Of a stretch of 64,000 nt of DNA, positions 45,647 through 55,633 are shown one piece after another. Location of the stretch: assembly GCA_944322325.1 (NCBI GenBank), contig CALUOQ010000001.1, forward strand, positions 1-64,000, given 5' to 3'. The translations under genes were made by a program, and so were the position numbers. The notes under the pieces are model-generated. The model was not told the origin of the DNA and did not search any database. It saw nothing but the letters and a program-made list of their open reading frames with translations. The DNA comes from an uncultured Alloprevotella sp. GTDB lineage: Bacteria > Bacteroidota > Bacteroidia > Bacteroidales > Bacteroidaceae. Each line of letters begins with the position of its first letter. Positions within the stretch are counted from its first letter, which is position 1.

Positions 45647-45704
45647 AAGCTCCTATTTTATTTAATGAAACAACTTTTATAACCATCTATGCGCATAGCA
45701 GCCA

Positions 45705-45712
45705 CAAAGGTA
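45705..45712 (-). promoter_or_regulatory. Promoter -7 element of ribE
   Basis: TACCTTTG on the minus strand matches TAnnTTTG and lies 58 bases upstream of the ribE start, with no clear -33 TTG. With the plus-strand box at 45801 it forms a divergent promoter region. Confidence 0.55.
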
Positions 45713-45800
45713 AGCACATTTCGTCGACCGAAACATGCCGTTCGTCTATTTTCTCCCTAAATTCCCACGAAGCAGGACTTCGGCAACCCCTCGCCCTGCC

Positions 45801-45808
45801 TAACTTTG
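45801..45808 (+). promoter_or_regulatory. Promoter -7 element of the efflux operon
   Basis: TAACTTTG matches TAnnTTTG and lies 27 bases before the TolC-family ATG. The -33 position has TTCG rather than TTTG. The following genes through the two-component system have short gaps and could all be read from here. Confidence 0.55.
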
Positions 45809-45835
45809 CTGACGTAACATTACTTTTCCGCAATA

Positions 45836-47188
45836 ATGAAGAAAAAGACATTATTCCTCTCATTCGTTTTATCGTTATGCGCAAGCTCTATCCCGGCACA
45901 CGGTCAGTCGCGTGAATGGACGCTGAAAGCCTGCATAGATTATGCACTGGAGAACAACTTGGACTTGCACAAGGCGAGACTTGCCTCGGAGTCGGCCGCT
46001 ACCGACGTAAAGGAGGCGAAAGCCGCCTTACAGCCTACGCTGTCAGCAAGCATGACCCAAGGCGTGCAATACAGGCCATTCCAAGAACGGACCGGCAGTT
46101 TCGTAAATGGAAGCATTGCCTCGTCGTCCAGCCAGAAAGTCACCCAAAGCGGAAGCTACGGCATCAACATGAACTGGGTCGTATGGAACGGCGGCCGAAA
46201 CCGGGACGGCATTACCGAAGCCGAATACAGCGAGCAGCAGGCTGACTTAAGCATCCAGCAGACGGCCAACTCGATTCAGGAACAAATCGCCAATCTCTAC
46301 GTCCAGATACTTTATAGCAAAGAAGCGGAAAACGTGAATCGGGAACTGCTCGAAAACGACAAAAAACTCTTGGCACGAGGACGTGAACTGCTGACCGAAG
46401 GACAAGTGGCACGGAGCGACGTGGCGCAACTCGAAGCGCAGGTGAGCAGTGGAGAGTACGAAGTCGTAAACGCAGTGACGCAAATCGCAGATTACAAGCT
46501 ACAGCTCAAACAACTGCTTGAACTGAAAGGTGAAGAAGAACTGGAAATCAGCCCGATAGAAATAGCAGACAAAACCATTCAAATCCCTGTTCCCTCAGTC
46601 TCTGAAGTCTACCAGACCGCCCTGACTCTACGCCCGGAAATCAAAAGCGGACAAATCGGCATGAAGCAAGCCGCCCTTGCGGTCAAGCAGGCCAAAGCCG
46701 CGCGCAAGCCGACCATCAGCCTGACTGCCGGCTTGGGCGACAGCCACATGACAGGTACGCAAAGCAACTACTTCACGCAAATGAAGAACAACTTCGACGG
46801 CTCAGTCGGCGTAAGTCTTTCTATCCCCATCTTCGACAACCGCAGTACGAAGTCGGCGATCGAAAGGGCTGAAATCGACCAACTGACCAGCGAACTCGAA
46901 CTACAGGATACCCAAAAGTCCCTTTACAGTGCTATTGAAAGTTACCGACTGGCTGCCATCAATTACCAGCAACGTTACCGCGCCTCGCTAAGCAATGTGA
47001 AAAGCCTGGAAGAAAGTTACGCATTGATGAGCGAACAGTTCCGGATTGGCTCTGAAAACATAGCCGAACTGCTCAACAGCCGCAGTTCCCTGCTCGAGGC
47101 GCGCCAAGAGCTGCTTCAGAACAAATACACCGCCTTGCTGAACATGGCCTTACTCAACTTTTACCGTGGCGAAAGCCTTGAACTCTAA
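45836..47188 (+). CDS. TolC-family outer membrane efflux protein
   Basis: A 450-residue protein with signal peptide (LFLSFVLSLCASSIPAHGQ) and two repeats of long helical coiled-coil and strand segments typical of the TolC/OEP family. ACIDYALENNLDLHKARL at the N-terminus is a family hallmark, and SYALMSEQFRIGSENIAELL starts the final repeat. It forms the outer membrane exit duct. The following genes encode a MacA-like adaptor and MacB-like ATPase and permease, so this is a complete tripartite export system. Confidence 0.9.
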   Translation: MKKKTLFLSFVLSLCASSIPAHGQSREWTLKACIDYALENNLDLHKARLASESAATDVKEAKAALQPTLSASMTQGVQYRPFQERTGSFVNGSIASSSSQKVTQSGSYGINMNWVVWNGGRNRDGITEAEYSEQQADLSIQQTANSIQEQIANLYVQILYSKEAENVNRELLENDKKLLARGRELLTEGQVARSDVAQLEAQVSSGEYEVVNAVTQIADYKLQLKQLLELKGEEELEISPIEIADKTIQIPVPSVSEVYQTALTLRPEIKSGQIGMKQAALAVKQAKAARKPTISLTAGLGDSHMTGTQSNYFTQMKNNFDGSVGVSLSIPIFDNRSTKSAIERAEIDQLTSELELQDTQKSLYSAIESYRLAAINYQQRYRASLSNVKSLEESYALMSEQFRIGSENIAELLNSRSSLLEARQELLQNKYTALLNMALLNFYRGESLEL

Positions 47189-47225
47189 CCCGTCCACCCC
47201 CGAAACATCAAATACCACACTCATC

Positions 47226-48428
47226 ATGAAGAAAAAAACGAAAATCATTTCAACCGTAGCGATCATCGCCGTCGCCGCTATTTCCGCGTATCTCATATGG
47301 GGCCGAAACGAAGCGCCCTTTGAGGTCACGTACGAAACCGCTAAAGTAGAGAAAGCAACCATCGGAAGCAGCATTACGGCTACCGGAACCATAGAACCTG
47401 TCACCGAAGTGGAAGTGGGCACGCAAGTGTCCGGCATGATCAGCAAAATTTATGTGGACTATAACAGTGTCGTCAAGAAAGGGCAAATCATCGCCGAGCT
47501 CGACCGCACCAACCTTATCAGCGAACTCAACAGCGCCAAGGCCCAGCTGGCCAGCGCACAAAGCGAACTCGACTACCAAGCCACAAACTACAAACGCATC
47601 AAGACACTCTACGACAAAGGCCTTGTGAGCGCGAACGAATATGACACGGCCTACCTCTCCTGGAAAAAAGCGCAACAAACCGTGGCCAACCAACAGGAAG
47701 CCGTGGCCAAAGCCCAAACCAACCTTGGCTACGCTACCATCACCTCGCCCATCGACGGTACGGTACTAACGAAAGACGTTGAGGAGGGCCAGACCGTGGC
47801 TTCCAGCTACAGCACGCCTACCCTCTTCACGATAGCCCAAGATCTCAAGGACATGCGCGTCATAGCCGACGTCGACGAAGCGGATATCGGCGGTGTCAAG
47901 GAAGGCCAGCGCGTGACGTTCACGGTCGACGCCTACCCCGAAGACACGTTTCAAGGGGCTGTGACACAGGTACGCCAGGAAGGTACGACGGAAGACAATG
48001 TCGTGACTTACGAAGTAGTGATTTCAGCCCCCAACGACGAACTGAAACTCAAACCCGGCCTGACGGCAAACGTCACCATTTATACGCTCGAACGCAACGG
48101 TGTGCTCAGCGTCCCGACCAAGGCATTACGCTTTACGCCCACCAAAGAGACAATCGGTCCTAAGGATAAAATAGAAGATTGCCGCGGAACACATAAATTA
48201 TGGACAAGAGAAGGGCGCACGTTCAAAGCCTACGCCGTACAGACCGGCATCTCCAACGGAACACGTACGGAAATCGTCACGGGCATTCCCGAAGGCACGC
48301 GTGTGATCGCCGACATGAAGGACGCCAGCACAACAGCCGACGAGGAAGCTGCACTGAGTAACGGAGAAAATGCGGAAAGAAGTCCGTTTGCCCCAGGACC
48401 ACCTCAAAAAGACAAAAAGAAAAAATAA
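47226..48428 (+). CDS. MacA-like periplasmic adaptor protein
   Basis: A 400-residue membrane-fusion protein. It has one N-terminal membrane helix (IISTVAIIAVAAISAYLIW), a lipoyl/barrel-sandwich half-motif GTIEPVTEVEVGTQVSGMIS, an alpha hairpin (residues about 95-170), the second lipoyl half ITSPIDGTVLTKDVEEGQTV and a beta-barrel. It ends in a Lys-rich tail. ATG 47226 is chosen over an upstream frame that overlaps the TolC gene. It bridges MacB and TolC and stimulates the ATPase in the known system. Substrate unknown. Confidence 0.9.
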   Translation: MKKKTKIISTVAIIAVAAISAYLIWGRNEAPFEVTYETAKVEKATIGSSITATGTIEPVTEVEVGTQVSGMISKIYVDYNSVVKKGQIIAELDRTNLISELNSAKAQLASAQSELDYQATNYKRIKTLYDKGLVSANEYDTAYLSWKKAQQTVANQQEAVAKAQTNLGYATITSPIDGTVLTKDVEEGQTVASSYSTPTLFTIAQDLKDMRVIADVDEADIGGVKEGQRVTFTVDAYPEDTFQGAVTQVRQEGTTEDNVVTYEVVISAPNDELKLKPGLTANVTIYTLERNGVLSVPTKALRFTPTKETIGPKDKIEDCRGTHKLWTREGRTFKAYAVQTGISNGTRTEIVTGIPEGTRVIADMKDASTTADEEAALSNGENAERSPFAPGPPQKDKKKK

Positions 48429-48449
48429 ATAGCCGCTTCACGCGTTGTT

Positions 48450-49211
48450 ATGAAGAAGGACGACATGAAAAAAGTCATTGAACTTATCAACATCAAACGC
48501 AACTTCCAGGTAGGCGATGAGGTCGTGCACGCTTTGCGCGGCATCTCGTTCACTATCTGCGAAGGCGAGTTTGTCACCATCATGGGGACGTCGGGCTCCG
48601 GCAAGTCCACCCTGCTCAACCAATTGGGCTGCCTCGACACCCCCACGTCGGGCGAGTATCTGCTTGACGGCGTTCCGGTCCGCCGCATGAAACGCCGCGA
48701 ACGAGCCGTGCTGCGCAACCGGAAAATCGGCTTTGTCTTCCAAAATTACAACCTGCTACCCAAAACTACGGCCGTAGAAAACGTCGAACTTCCCCTGATG
48801 TACAATTCGTCCGTATCGGCCCGCGAACGAACACAACGTGCCATCCGCGCATTGGAACGCGTCGGTCTGGGTTCACGTCTCTACCATAAGTCCAACCAGA
48901 TGTCCGGCGGACAGATGCAGCGCGTCGCCATTGCCCGTGCCCTCGTCAACGACCCCGCTGTCATTCTTGCAGATGAAGCTACGGGTAACCTCGACACGCG
49001 CACATCGTTCGAGATATTAGTACTCTTCCAGGAGTTGCACGCCGAGGGACGTACCATCATTTTCGTCACGCACAACCCTGAAATTGCCCAGTACAGCAGC
49101 CGCAACATCGTACTGCGCGACGGACAAATCAAAGAAGACAAGCTCAATCCCCACATACTTTCGGCAGCAGACGCATTAGCGGCCCTTCCGAAACCCACGG
49201 ATGAAGACTAA
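48450..49211 (+). CDS. MacB-like ABC transporter ATP-binding protein
   Basis: A 253-residue cytoplasmic ATPase of the LolD/MacB group. It contains Walker A MGTSGSGKSTLLNQLGCLD near residue 45, Q-loop FVFQNYNLLPKTTA, signature QMSGGQMQRVAIARAL, Walker B VILADEATGNLDT and switch His in FVTHNPEIA. In E. coli MacB the ATPase and permease are one protein; here they are two. The permease gene follows at once. A start five codons in (MKKVIEL) is also possible. Confidence 0.92.
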   Translation: MKKDDMKKVIELINIKRNFQVGDEVVHALRGISFTICEGEFVTIMGTSGSGKSTLLNQLGCLDTPTSGEYLLDGVPVRRMKRRERAVLRNRKIGFVFQNYNLLPKTTAVENVELPLMYNSSVSARERTQRAIRALERVGLGSRLYHKSNQMSGGQMQRVAIARALVNDPAVILADEATGNLDTRTSFEILVLFQELHAEGRTIIFVTHNPEIAQYSSRNIVLRDGQIKEDKLNPHILSAADALAALPKPTDED

Positions 49212-49230
49212 AGAACTAAAGGACAAAAAA

Positions 49231-50454
49231 ATGAGTATTGCCAACCTCTTCAAAATAGCCTTACGGGCCATCGCAGCCAACAAGCTCCGCTCCTTCCTTA
49301 CGATGCTGGGCATCATCATCGGAGTGGCTTCCGTCATCACGATGTTGGCCATCGGTCAAGGCTCAAAGCGCAGCATACAAGCCCAGATTTCGGAAATGGG
49401 CTCAAACATGATTATGGTTCGTCCCGGGCAGGACAAAGGACCAGGCGGCGCGCGACAAGACGCCGACGAAATGCAGACGCTGAAGCTGAAAGACTATGAA
49501 CTGCTGAAGACTAACGCCAAGTATCTGGCGGCCATCAGTCCCAGCGTGAACGCTTCAGGCCAGTTCGTACGCGGCAACAACAACACGCCTTCCACGCTCT
49601 ACGGCATCAGCCCCGACTACTTGACCATCCGGCAGCTGAAGCTCGATGACGGCGAGATGTTCACCGATGAGGACGTACGGGTCGGTGCAAAGGTTTGCGT
49701 AATCGGTAAAACTGTGGCCGACAACCTTTTCCCGAACGGCGAAGACCCCATCGGACAGGTTGTCCGCTTCACCACCATCCCCTTGCGCGTGGTCGGTGTG
49801 CTGGAAAGTAAAGGATACAACTCCTTCGGCATGGACCAGGACGACCTTGTACTGGCTCCGTACACCACGGTCATGAAGCGCGTATTGGCCGTCACCTATC
49901 TTGAAGGCATCAACTGCTCCGCCGTAACCGAAGACATGACGGACCTTGCCATTGAGGATATCGCAACGTTATTGCGCGAAAGCCACAAACTGAAAGCGAC
50001 GGATGAGGACAACTTCACCATACGGAGTCAGCAGGAGATGGCAGAAATGATGAACACCACAAGCGATCTGATGACCACGCTCCTGCTCTGCGTAGCCTGC
50101 ATCTCCCTGATCGTAGGCGGTATCGGCATCATGAACATCATGTACGTCAGCGTCACCGAACGCACCAAGGAGATAGGTCTGCGCATGTCGGTCGGTGCCC
50201 GCGGCATCGACATTCTGAGCCAGTTCCTCATCGAAGCTGTCATGCTGAGCGTAACGGGAGGTATCATCGGGGTACTTTTCGGCGTCGGCGCCTCGGTCGC
50301 CGTGAATGCCTTGGCCCACTGGCCTGTGTTTATCCAGCCGTGGAGCGTCATTCTAAGCTTTGCCGTATGTACGGCTACAGGGGTATTCTTCGGTTGGTAT
50401 CCTGCAAAGAAAGCCGCCCAACTCGACCCCATCGAGGCCATCCGTTACGAATAA
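49231..50454 (+). CDS. MacB-like ABC transporter permease
   Basis: A 407-residue permease with the MacB/FtsX topology: one N-terminal helix (SFLTMLGIIIGVASVITML), a large periplasmic domain (residues about 45-280) and three C-terminal helices. MSIANLFKIALRAIAANKLR is the usual start, preceded by AAAGGA seven bases upstream. ATG 49201 overlapping the ATPase gene by 11 bases is an alternative that adds 10 charged residues. With the other three genes it should expel macrolide-, peptide- or lipid-like compounds mechanically. Confidence 0.9.
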   Translation: MSIANLFKIALRAIAANKLRSFLTMLGIIIGVASVITMLAIGQGSKRSIQAQISEMGSNMIMVRPGQDKGPGGARQDADEMQTLKLKDYELLKTNAKYLAAISPSVNASGQFVRGNNNTPSTLYGISPDYLTIRQLKLDDGEMFTDEDVRVGAKVCVIGKTVADNLFPNGEDPIGQVVRFTTIPLRVVGVLESKGYNSFGMDQDDLVLAPYTTVMKRVLAVTYLEGINCSAVTEDMTDLAIEDIATLLRESHKLKATDEDNFTIRSQQEMAEMMNTTSDLMTTLLLCVACISLIVGGIGIMNIMYVSVTERTKEIGLRMSVGARGIDILSQFLIEAVMLSVTGGIIGVLFGVGASVAVNALAHWPVFIQPWSVILSFAVCTATGVFFGWYPAKKAAQLDPIEAIRYE

Positions 50455-50476
50455 CCCCATAACACAAGAGAATATC

Positions 50477-51526
50477 ATGCCGACCTACAATCGACTTTCC
50501 ACGATGCTGGCCCGCCCCTTGGGGGAAATGATACACGTGCTTACGTGGGTGTACATCTTGGCTTCGCCCCTGCTTTTCATGGCCTACGGTGAACATGTCA
50601 ACTGGCATCGTTTCTTTATGCGCAGCCTCCTGCCGCTGAGTCTTTGCGTTGTATTCTACCTGAACTACCTGTGGCTCGTTCCCCGTCTGCTCCAGCGTGG
50701 CCGGACGTACAGTTTTCTGTGCTACAATCTGGGGCTTGTCGTTCTTGTGGTCGGCTTTCACTTCTTCGTCGGCATGTGGCTGACCCCGTCGCTACCGCCT
50801 CCGCGCCGTCCCGGACCGCCTCACTGGTTCCATACGCTCAATGGTATCCTGATGTCCGTCTTTACGATACTTGTGGCCACGGCCTTGCGCCTGAGCCGCC
50901 AATGGGCCAAGTCCGAGGAGGCTAGACGCGAAGCCGAACTGGGCCGTACGGCGGCTGAGCTACAGAATCTGCGCAACCAGATTAATCCCCACTTCCTGCT
51001 CAATACGCTCAACAACATTTACGCCCTGACGGCTTTTGACGCTGGGCGCGCCCAGTTTGCCATTCAGGAGCTGAGCCGGATGTTGCGCTACGTCCTCTAC
51101 GAAAATCGCGAGGAAACGGTCAGTTTGAAAAAGGAGGTCGGATTCCTGCAAAACTACATCGAACTGATGCGCCTGCGTCTGCCGGCGCGTGTGGACGTGC
51201 GCACTGAGTTCGACCTGCCGGACGACGGTATCAGTCAGATATGCCCATTGCTGTTCATCTCGCTGGTGGAGAATGCGTTCAAGCACGGCGTCAGTCCCAC
51301 GGCTCCGAGCTTCATCCTCATCTCCCTCAAGGCGGACCGGACGACGGTCTGCTTCTCCGTCGTCAACTCCAATCACCCCGCTAAGGGGGGAGGCGGAGGC
51401 AGCGGCATCGGCCTCGAACAGGTGCGCCGCCGCCTCGAGCTGGCATATCCGGGGAAATACTCTTGGGAATATGGCCCCGACGCGACAGGCGCAACCTACC
51501 GTTCCACACTGGTCATCCGCCCCTGA
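50477..51526 (+). CDS. LytS-type sensor histidine kinase
   Basis: A 349-residue membrane kinase of the His_kinase/YehU group. Four N-terminal hydrophobic segments (to about residue 140) have almost no sensor loop. The phospho-acceptor motif is NQINPHFLLNTLNNIYAL with His near residue 173, followed by the N box LFISLVENAFKHG and a GIGLEQVRRRLELAY G-box. The frame upstream of ATG 50477 overlaps the permease gene and is rejected. It pairs with the LytTR regulator, and together they probably control the preceding efflux operon. Confidence 0.9.
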   Translation: MPTYNRLSTMLARPLGEMIHVLTWVYILASPLLFMAYGEHVNWHRFFMRSLLPLSLCVVFYLNYLWLVPRLLQRGRTYSFLCYNLGLVVLVVGFHFFVGMWLTPSLPPPRRPGPPHWFHTLNGILMSVFTILVATALRLSRQWAKSEEARREAELGRTAAELQNLRNQINPHFLLNTLNNIYALTAFDAGRAQFAIQELSRMLRYVLYENREETVSLKKEVGFLQNYIELMRLRLPARVDVRTEFDLPDDGISQICPLLFISLVENAFKHGVSPTAPSFILISLKADRTTVCFSVVNSNHPAKGGGGGSGIGLEQVRRRLELAYPGKYSWEYGPDATGATYRSTLVIRP

Positions 51527-51540
51527 GCCCCTCCCATACC

Positions 51541-51615
51541 GCGAATGGAATACGGTCAGCAGTCAATCGTCAAACATCAATTGTCCATTATCAACTGTCA
51601 ACAGTCAATCGTCCA
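51541..51615. repeat. Simple-sequence repeat tract between kinase and regulator genes
   Basis: The tract contains repeated CAGTCAATCGTC/ATCAATTGTCC/ATTATCAACTGTCAA units related to the tract at 38709-38817. It fills the 95-base gap between the kinase stop and the regulator ATG and could affect translation of the regulator. It is not CRISPR. Confidence 0.75.
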
Positions 51616-51621
51616 TTTATT

Positions 51622-52368
51622 ATGACCATTACTTGTTCTATTGTCGATGACGAGCCTTTGGCTATCAGTCTCCTTGAAAGCTACGTCAGCAAGACGCCCT
51701 TTCTCGAACTTCGTGCCACTTACTCGAGCGCGGTCGAGGCACTCGAAGGCTTGCGCCGCTTCCCTGTCGACCTGCTTTTCCTCGACATCCAGATGCCCGA
51801 ACTGACCGGACTCGAGTTTTCCAAAATCGTTCCTCCCGAAACGCGCATCGTGTTTACTACGGCATACAGCCAGTACGCCTTGGAGGGATACAAGGTCAAT
51901 GCACTCGACTATCTGCTCAAACCCATCAGCTACACGGATTTTCTCGAATCGGCCAACAGGGCGCTTACCTGGTTTAGCCACATAGAGCGCCAAGTCGCCA
52001 ACGACCGGTTGGTAACGGCCACGACAGACTCCTTTTTCGTCAAAAGCGAACACAAAATCATCCGCATCCCCTTTGCTGAAATCATCTATATCGAAGGGCT
52101 GAAGGACTACGTCAAGATCCACCTGCGCGGGCGGTCCAAGGCTTTACTGACACTGACTTCCATGAAATCCCTCGAAAACTATTTGTCGACCGGCAGTTTC
52201 CTGCGCATACACCGCTCCTTCATTGTCAACATGCAGGCTGTCGTGCAGGTGGAGCGCGGCCAGCTCGTCGTGGAAGGCGGACGGCCGTTGCCCATATCGG
52301 ACAGCTTCCGCGAACAGGTGATGAACTACGTCAATGCCCGGATGCCGGGAGACCGCCGCATGCCCTGA
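51622..52368 (+). CDS. LytTR-family response regulator
   Basis: A 248-residue two-domain regulator. The receiver domain has acidic SIVDDEPLA, phospho-acceptor Asp55 in LLFLDIQMPELTG, Thr in IVFTTAYSQYALEG and Lys in LDYLLKPIS. The C-terminal LytTR DNA-binding domain begins near residue 145 (DSFFVKSEHKIIRIPFAEII) and has the conserved YVKIHL and FLRIHRSFIVN motifs. The frame upstream of ATG 51622 is translated repeat sequence and is rejected. It acts with the LytS-type kinase. Confidence 0.93.
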   Translation: MTITCSIVDDEPLAISLLESYVSKTPFLELRATYSSAVEALEGLRRFPVDLLFLDIQMPELTGLEFSKIVPPETRIVFTTAYSQYALEGYKVNALDYLLKPISYTDFLESANRALTWFSHIERQVANDRLVTATTDSFFVKSEHKIIRIPFAEIIYIEGLKDYVKIHLRGRSKALLTLTSMKSLENYLSTGSFLRIHRSFIVNMQAVVQVERGQLVVEGGRPLPISDSFREQVMNYVNARMPGDRRMP

Positions 52369-52393
52369 CGCCACGTCCGGACGATATTATAAA

Positions 52394-52444
52394 TTAATGT
52401 GTGCCCCGCCACAGCAACTTCAGCCGTAGCGGGGCACACATTAA
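52394..52444. terminator. Bidirectional terminator between regulator and cysK
   Basis: A perfect 16-bp stem (52394-52409 with 52429-52444) encloses a 19-base loop. A/T-rich flanks on both sides let it work for the convergent plus-strand regulator and minus-strand cysK transcripts. Confidence 0.9.
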
Positions 52445-52458
52445 ATATATAGTGCGAA

Positions 52459-53421
<963 letters not shown>

Positions 53422-53462
53422 GAATCTATCTTTTTAATGAAACCTATTTGAAATTCCAGCCA

Positions 53463-53493
53463 CAAAGTTAAACGTTTAAGCCGTAAACTGCAA
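53463..53493 (-). promoter_or_regulatory. Promoter of cysK
   Basis: On the minus strand a TTG (plus 53491-53493) and TAACTTTG (plus 53463-53470) are 20 bases apart, an ideal Bacteroidetes promoter. The start codon is 41 bases downstream. The 289-base gap to the next gene also holds the terminator at 53651. Confidence 0.75.
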
Positions 53494-53650
53494 AATTTGG
53501 CCGTTGCTGTTGCCTTAAAAAAGGCTCAAGACTTCCCAAACAACGGAACAGGCCCGCACTTAACTCTTTGGTGGCTTTGTTTTCTCACGCTTCGTCCTGT
53601 CACCTCATGAGCTTGCGGAAAATGTGCACAGGACGCTGTAGGAATAAAAA

Positions 53651-53693
53651 GAATCAGCGCCCACGGTTCGGAAACGACCGCAGGCGCTGACTC
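53651..53693 (-). terminator. Terminator after the GGGtGRT gene
   Basis: On the minus strand an 11-bp stem with one mismatch (plus 53651-53661 with 53683-53693), with further pairing inside, is followed by TTTTTATT. It lies 17 bases after the GGGtGRT stop. Confidence 0.85.
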
Positions 53694-53710
53694 TTACTTG
53701 TTTAACCCAA

Positions 53711-54721
53711 TTACTTGTTCAGGGCAGTAGCCACGTCGACAGCGCAAGCTACGGTGCAACCGACCATCGGGTTGTTGCCAATGCCGAGGAAGCCCATCAT
53801 CTCTACGTGAGCCGGAACGGACGAAGAGCCGGCGAACTGGGCGTCGCTGTGCATACGGCCCATCGTATCGGTCATACCGTAGGAGGCAGGTCCGGCAGCC
53901 ATGTTGTCCGGATGGAGCGTACGGCCCGTACCGCCACCGGAAGCTACCGAGAAGTAAGGCTTACCGGCAAGGATGCGCTCCTTCTTGTACGTACCGGCCA
54001 CGGGGTGCTGGAAGCGCGTGGGGTTCGTCGAGTTACCCGTGATGGACACGTCGACACCCTCTTTCCACATGATGGCCACGCCTTCGCGCACGTCGTCGGC
54101 GCCGTAGCACTTCACCTTGGCGCGGGGACCGTCGGAGTAGGCAATCTCGCGGACTACGTGAAGCTCACCCGTGAAGTAGTCGAACTTCGTCTGTACGTAC
54201 GTGAAACCGTTGATACGCGAGATGATCTGTGCAGCGTCCTTGCCCAGTCCGTTCAGGATGCAGCGAAGCGGTTCCTTGCGCACCTTGTCGGCCTTGGCGG
54301 CGATTTTGATGGCGCCTTCGGCAGCGGCGAAAGACTCGTGACCGGCCAGGAAAGCGAAGCACTTCGTCTCCTCGCGCAGCAGCATGGCTGCCAGGTTACC
54401 GTGGCCCAGACCTACCTTGCGGTCGTCGGCTACCGAACCGGGGATGCAGAAGGCCTGCAAACCGATACCGATGGCTTCGGCAGCTTCGGCAGCGCTCTTG
54501 CAGCCTTTCTTCAGGGCGATGGCCGAACCTACGACGTAGGCCCACTTGGCGTTTTCGAAGCAGATGGGCTGCGTTTCTTCGCACGTCTTATAAGGATCGA
54601 GACCGTAGGAGTCGCAGATGGCGTTAGCCTCCTCGATGTCTTTGATACCGTTCTCGTTCAAAGCGGCCAGTATCTGCTTGATACGACGATCCTGGCTCTC
54701 AAATTTCACTTCTCTAATCAT
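53711..54721 (-). CDS. GGGtGRT protein
   Basis: A 336-residue cytosolic protein with the name-giving motif SGGGTGRTLHPDNM near residue 270 and the C-terminal GIGNNPMVGCTVACAVDV. Several conserved Cys (around residues 36, 48, 54, 90 and the last two) suggest metal or Fe-S binding. Proteins of this name are generally encoded beside a NifU-like scaffold in anaerobes, as here (18-base gap). The biochemical role is not established. I see no nucleotide-binding P-loop despite the Gly-rich motif. Confidence 0.8.
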   Translation of the reverse strand: MIREVKFESQDRRIKQILAALNENGIKDIEEANAICDSYGLDPYKTCEETQPICFENAKWAYVVGSAIALKKGCKSAAEAAEAIGIGLQAFCIPGSVADDRKVGLGHGNLAAMLLREETKCFAFLAGHESFAAAEGAIKIAAKADKVRKEPLRCILNGLGKDAAQIISRINGFTYVQTKFDYFTGELHVVREIAYSDGPRAKVKCYGADDVREGVAIMWKEGVDVSITGNSTNPTRFQHPVAGTYKKERILAGKPYFSVASGGGTGRTLHPDNMAAGPASYGMTDTMGRMHSDAQFAGSSSVPAHVEMMGFLGIGNNPMVGCTVACAVDVATALNK

Positions 54722-54739
54722 GCTTTGTTTCCTCCTTAT

Positions 54740-55441
54740 TTATTCGTGACGTGGGTCGATGTGTTTTACTGCGCCCTGCTCGGCGGTGAAGCGTCCGTAC
54801 GTGCCGGTCACCTTCTTCAGTGCCTCGTTGGCGTCGGTGCCTTTCTTGATCTCTTCCATGAACTTGCCCATGTGGACGAACTCGTATCCGCAGATTTGGT
54901 TGTCCTTGTCGAGCGCGATGGTCTTAATGTAACCTTCGGCCATCTCAAGGTAGCGCGGTCCTTTGGCCAAGGTGCCGTAGAGCGTACCTACCTGGCTGCG
55001 CAGGCCCTTGCCGAGGTCCTCGAGGCCGGCACCGATCATCAGACCGCCCTCGGAGAAAGCGCTCTGCGTACGGCCGTACACAATCTGGAGGAAAAGCTCG
55101 CGCATGGCGGTGTTTATCGCGTCGCACACCAAGTCGGTGTTCAGGGCTTCGAGGATAGTCTTGCCCGGCAAAATCTCAGAGGCCATAGCGGCGGAGTGCG
55201 TCATGCCCGAGCAGCCGATGGTCTCCACGAGAGCTTCCTGGATGACGCCTTCTTTCACGTTCAGCGTCAGCTTGCAGGCACCCTGCTGCGGAGCGCACCA
55301 ACCGATGCCGTGGGTCAAGCCCGAGATGTCTTTGATTTCCTTTGCCTGAATCCACTTTCCCTCCTCGGGGATGGGAGCAGGTCCGTGGTTAGGACCTTTG
55401 GCCACACAGCACATGCTGTTTACTTCTTGTGAGTATACCAT
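54740..55441 (-). CDS. NifU-like iron-sulphur cluster scaffold protein
   Basis: A 233-residue protein resembling the U-type scaffold but longer than IscU (about 128). Conserved Cys occur at 11-12 (MCCVAKGPNHGP), in GWCAPQQGACKL, and in ETIGCSGMTHSAAMASEILPGKTI, which matches the IscU C-SG---A-AS segment. The frame extends upstream into repeat sequence; ATG 55441 gives the family start. It lies 18 bases before the GGGtGRT gene and is driven by the TACCTTTG box at 55510. A specialised Fe-S assembly for the partner protein is inferred. Confidence 0.82.
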   Translation of the reverse strand: MVYSQEVNSMCCVAKGPNHGPAPIPEEGKWIQAKEIKDISGLTHGIGWCAPQQGACKLTLNVKEGVIQEALVETIGCSGMTHSAAMASEILPGKTILEALNTDLVCDAINTAMRELFLQIVYGRTQSAFSEGGLMIGAGLEDLGKGLRSQVGTLYGTLAKGPRYLEMAEGYIKTIALDKDNQICGYEFVHMGKFMEEIKKGTDANEALKKVTGTYGRFTAEQGAVKHIDPRHE

Positions 55442-55509
55442 GTTCTTGAAATTGATATGATAAAAACAATGTCCGATTACAACTTCACTGACGGCTCTTC
55501 CGTCACGTG

Positions 55510-55517
55510 CAAAGGTA
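55510..55517 (-). promoter_or_regulatory. Promoter -7 element of the NifU-like/GGGtGRT operon
   Basis: On the minus strand TACCTTTG matches TAnnTTTG and lies 68 bases upstream of the scaffold start. A TTTG is only 12 bases further up, too close for a normal -33, so the upstream element is uncertain. Confidence 0.5.
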
Positions 55518-55633
55518 CGGATAATTGTGCAAACATAACCACTCCCGCCCCTATCTTTTTGCGACAAACCCGTTACAACGCTTCCCGAAACCGCACCCTT
55601 TCCGGCACAATCCGCAGAGCAGTACCCGTGGAA

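Noticed and set aside
45647..45835. An FMN riboswitch upstream of ribE.
   Set aside because: The gap is under 200 bases, is shared with a divergent promoter, and shows no RFN-type conserved stems.
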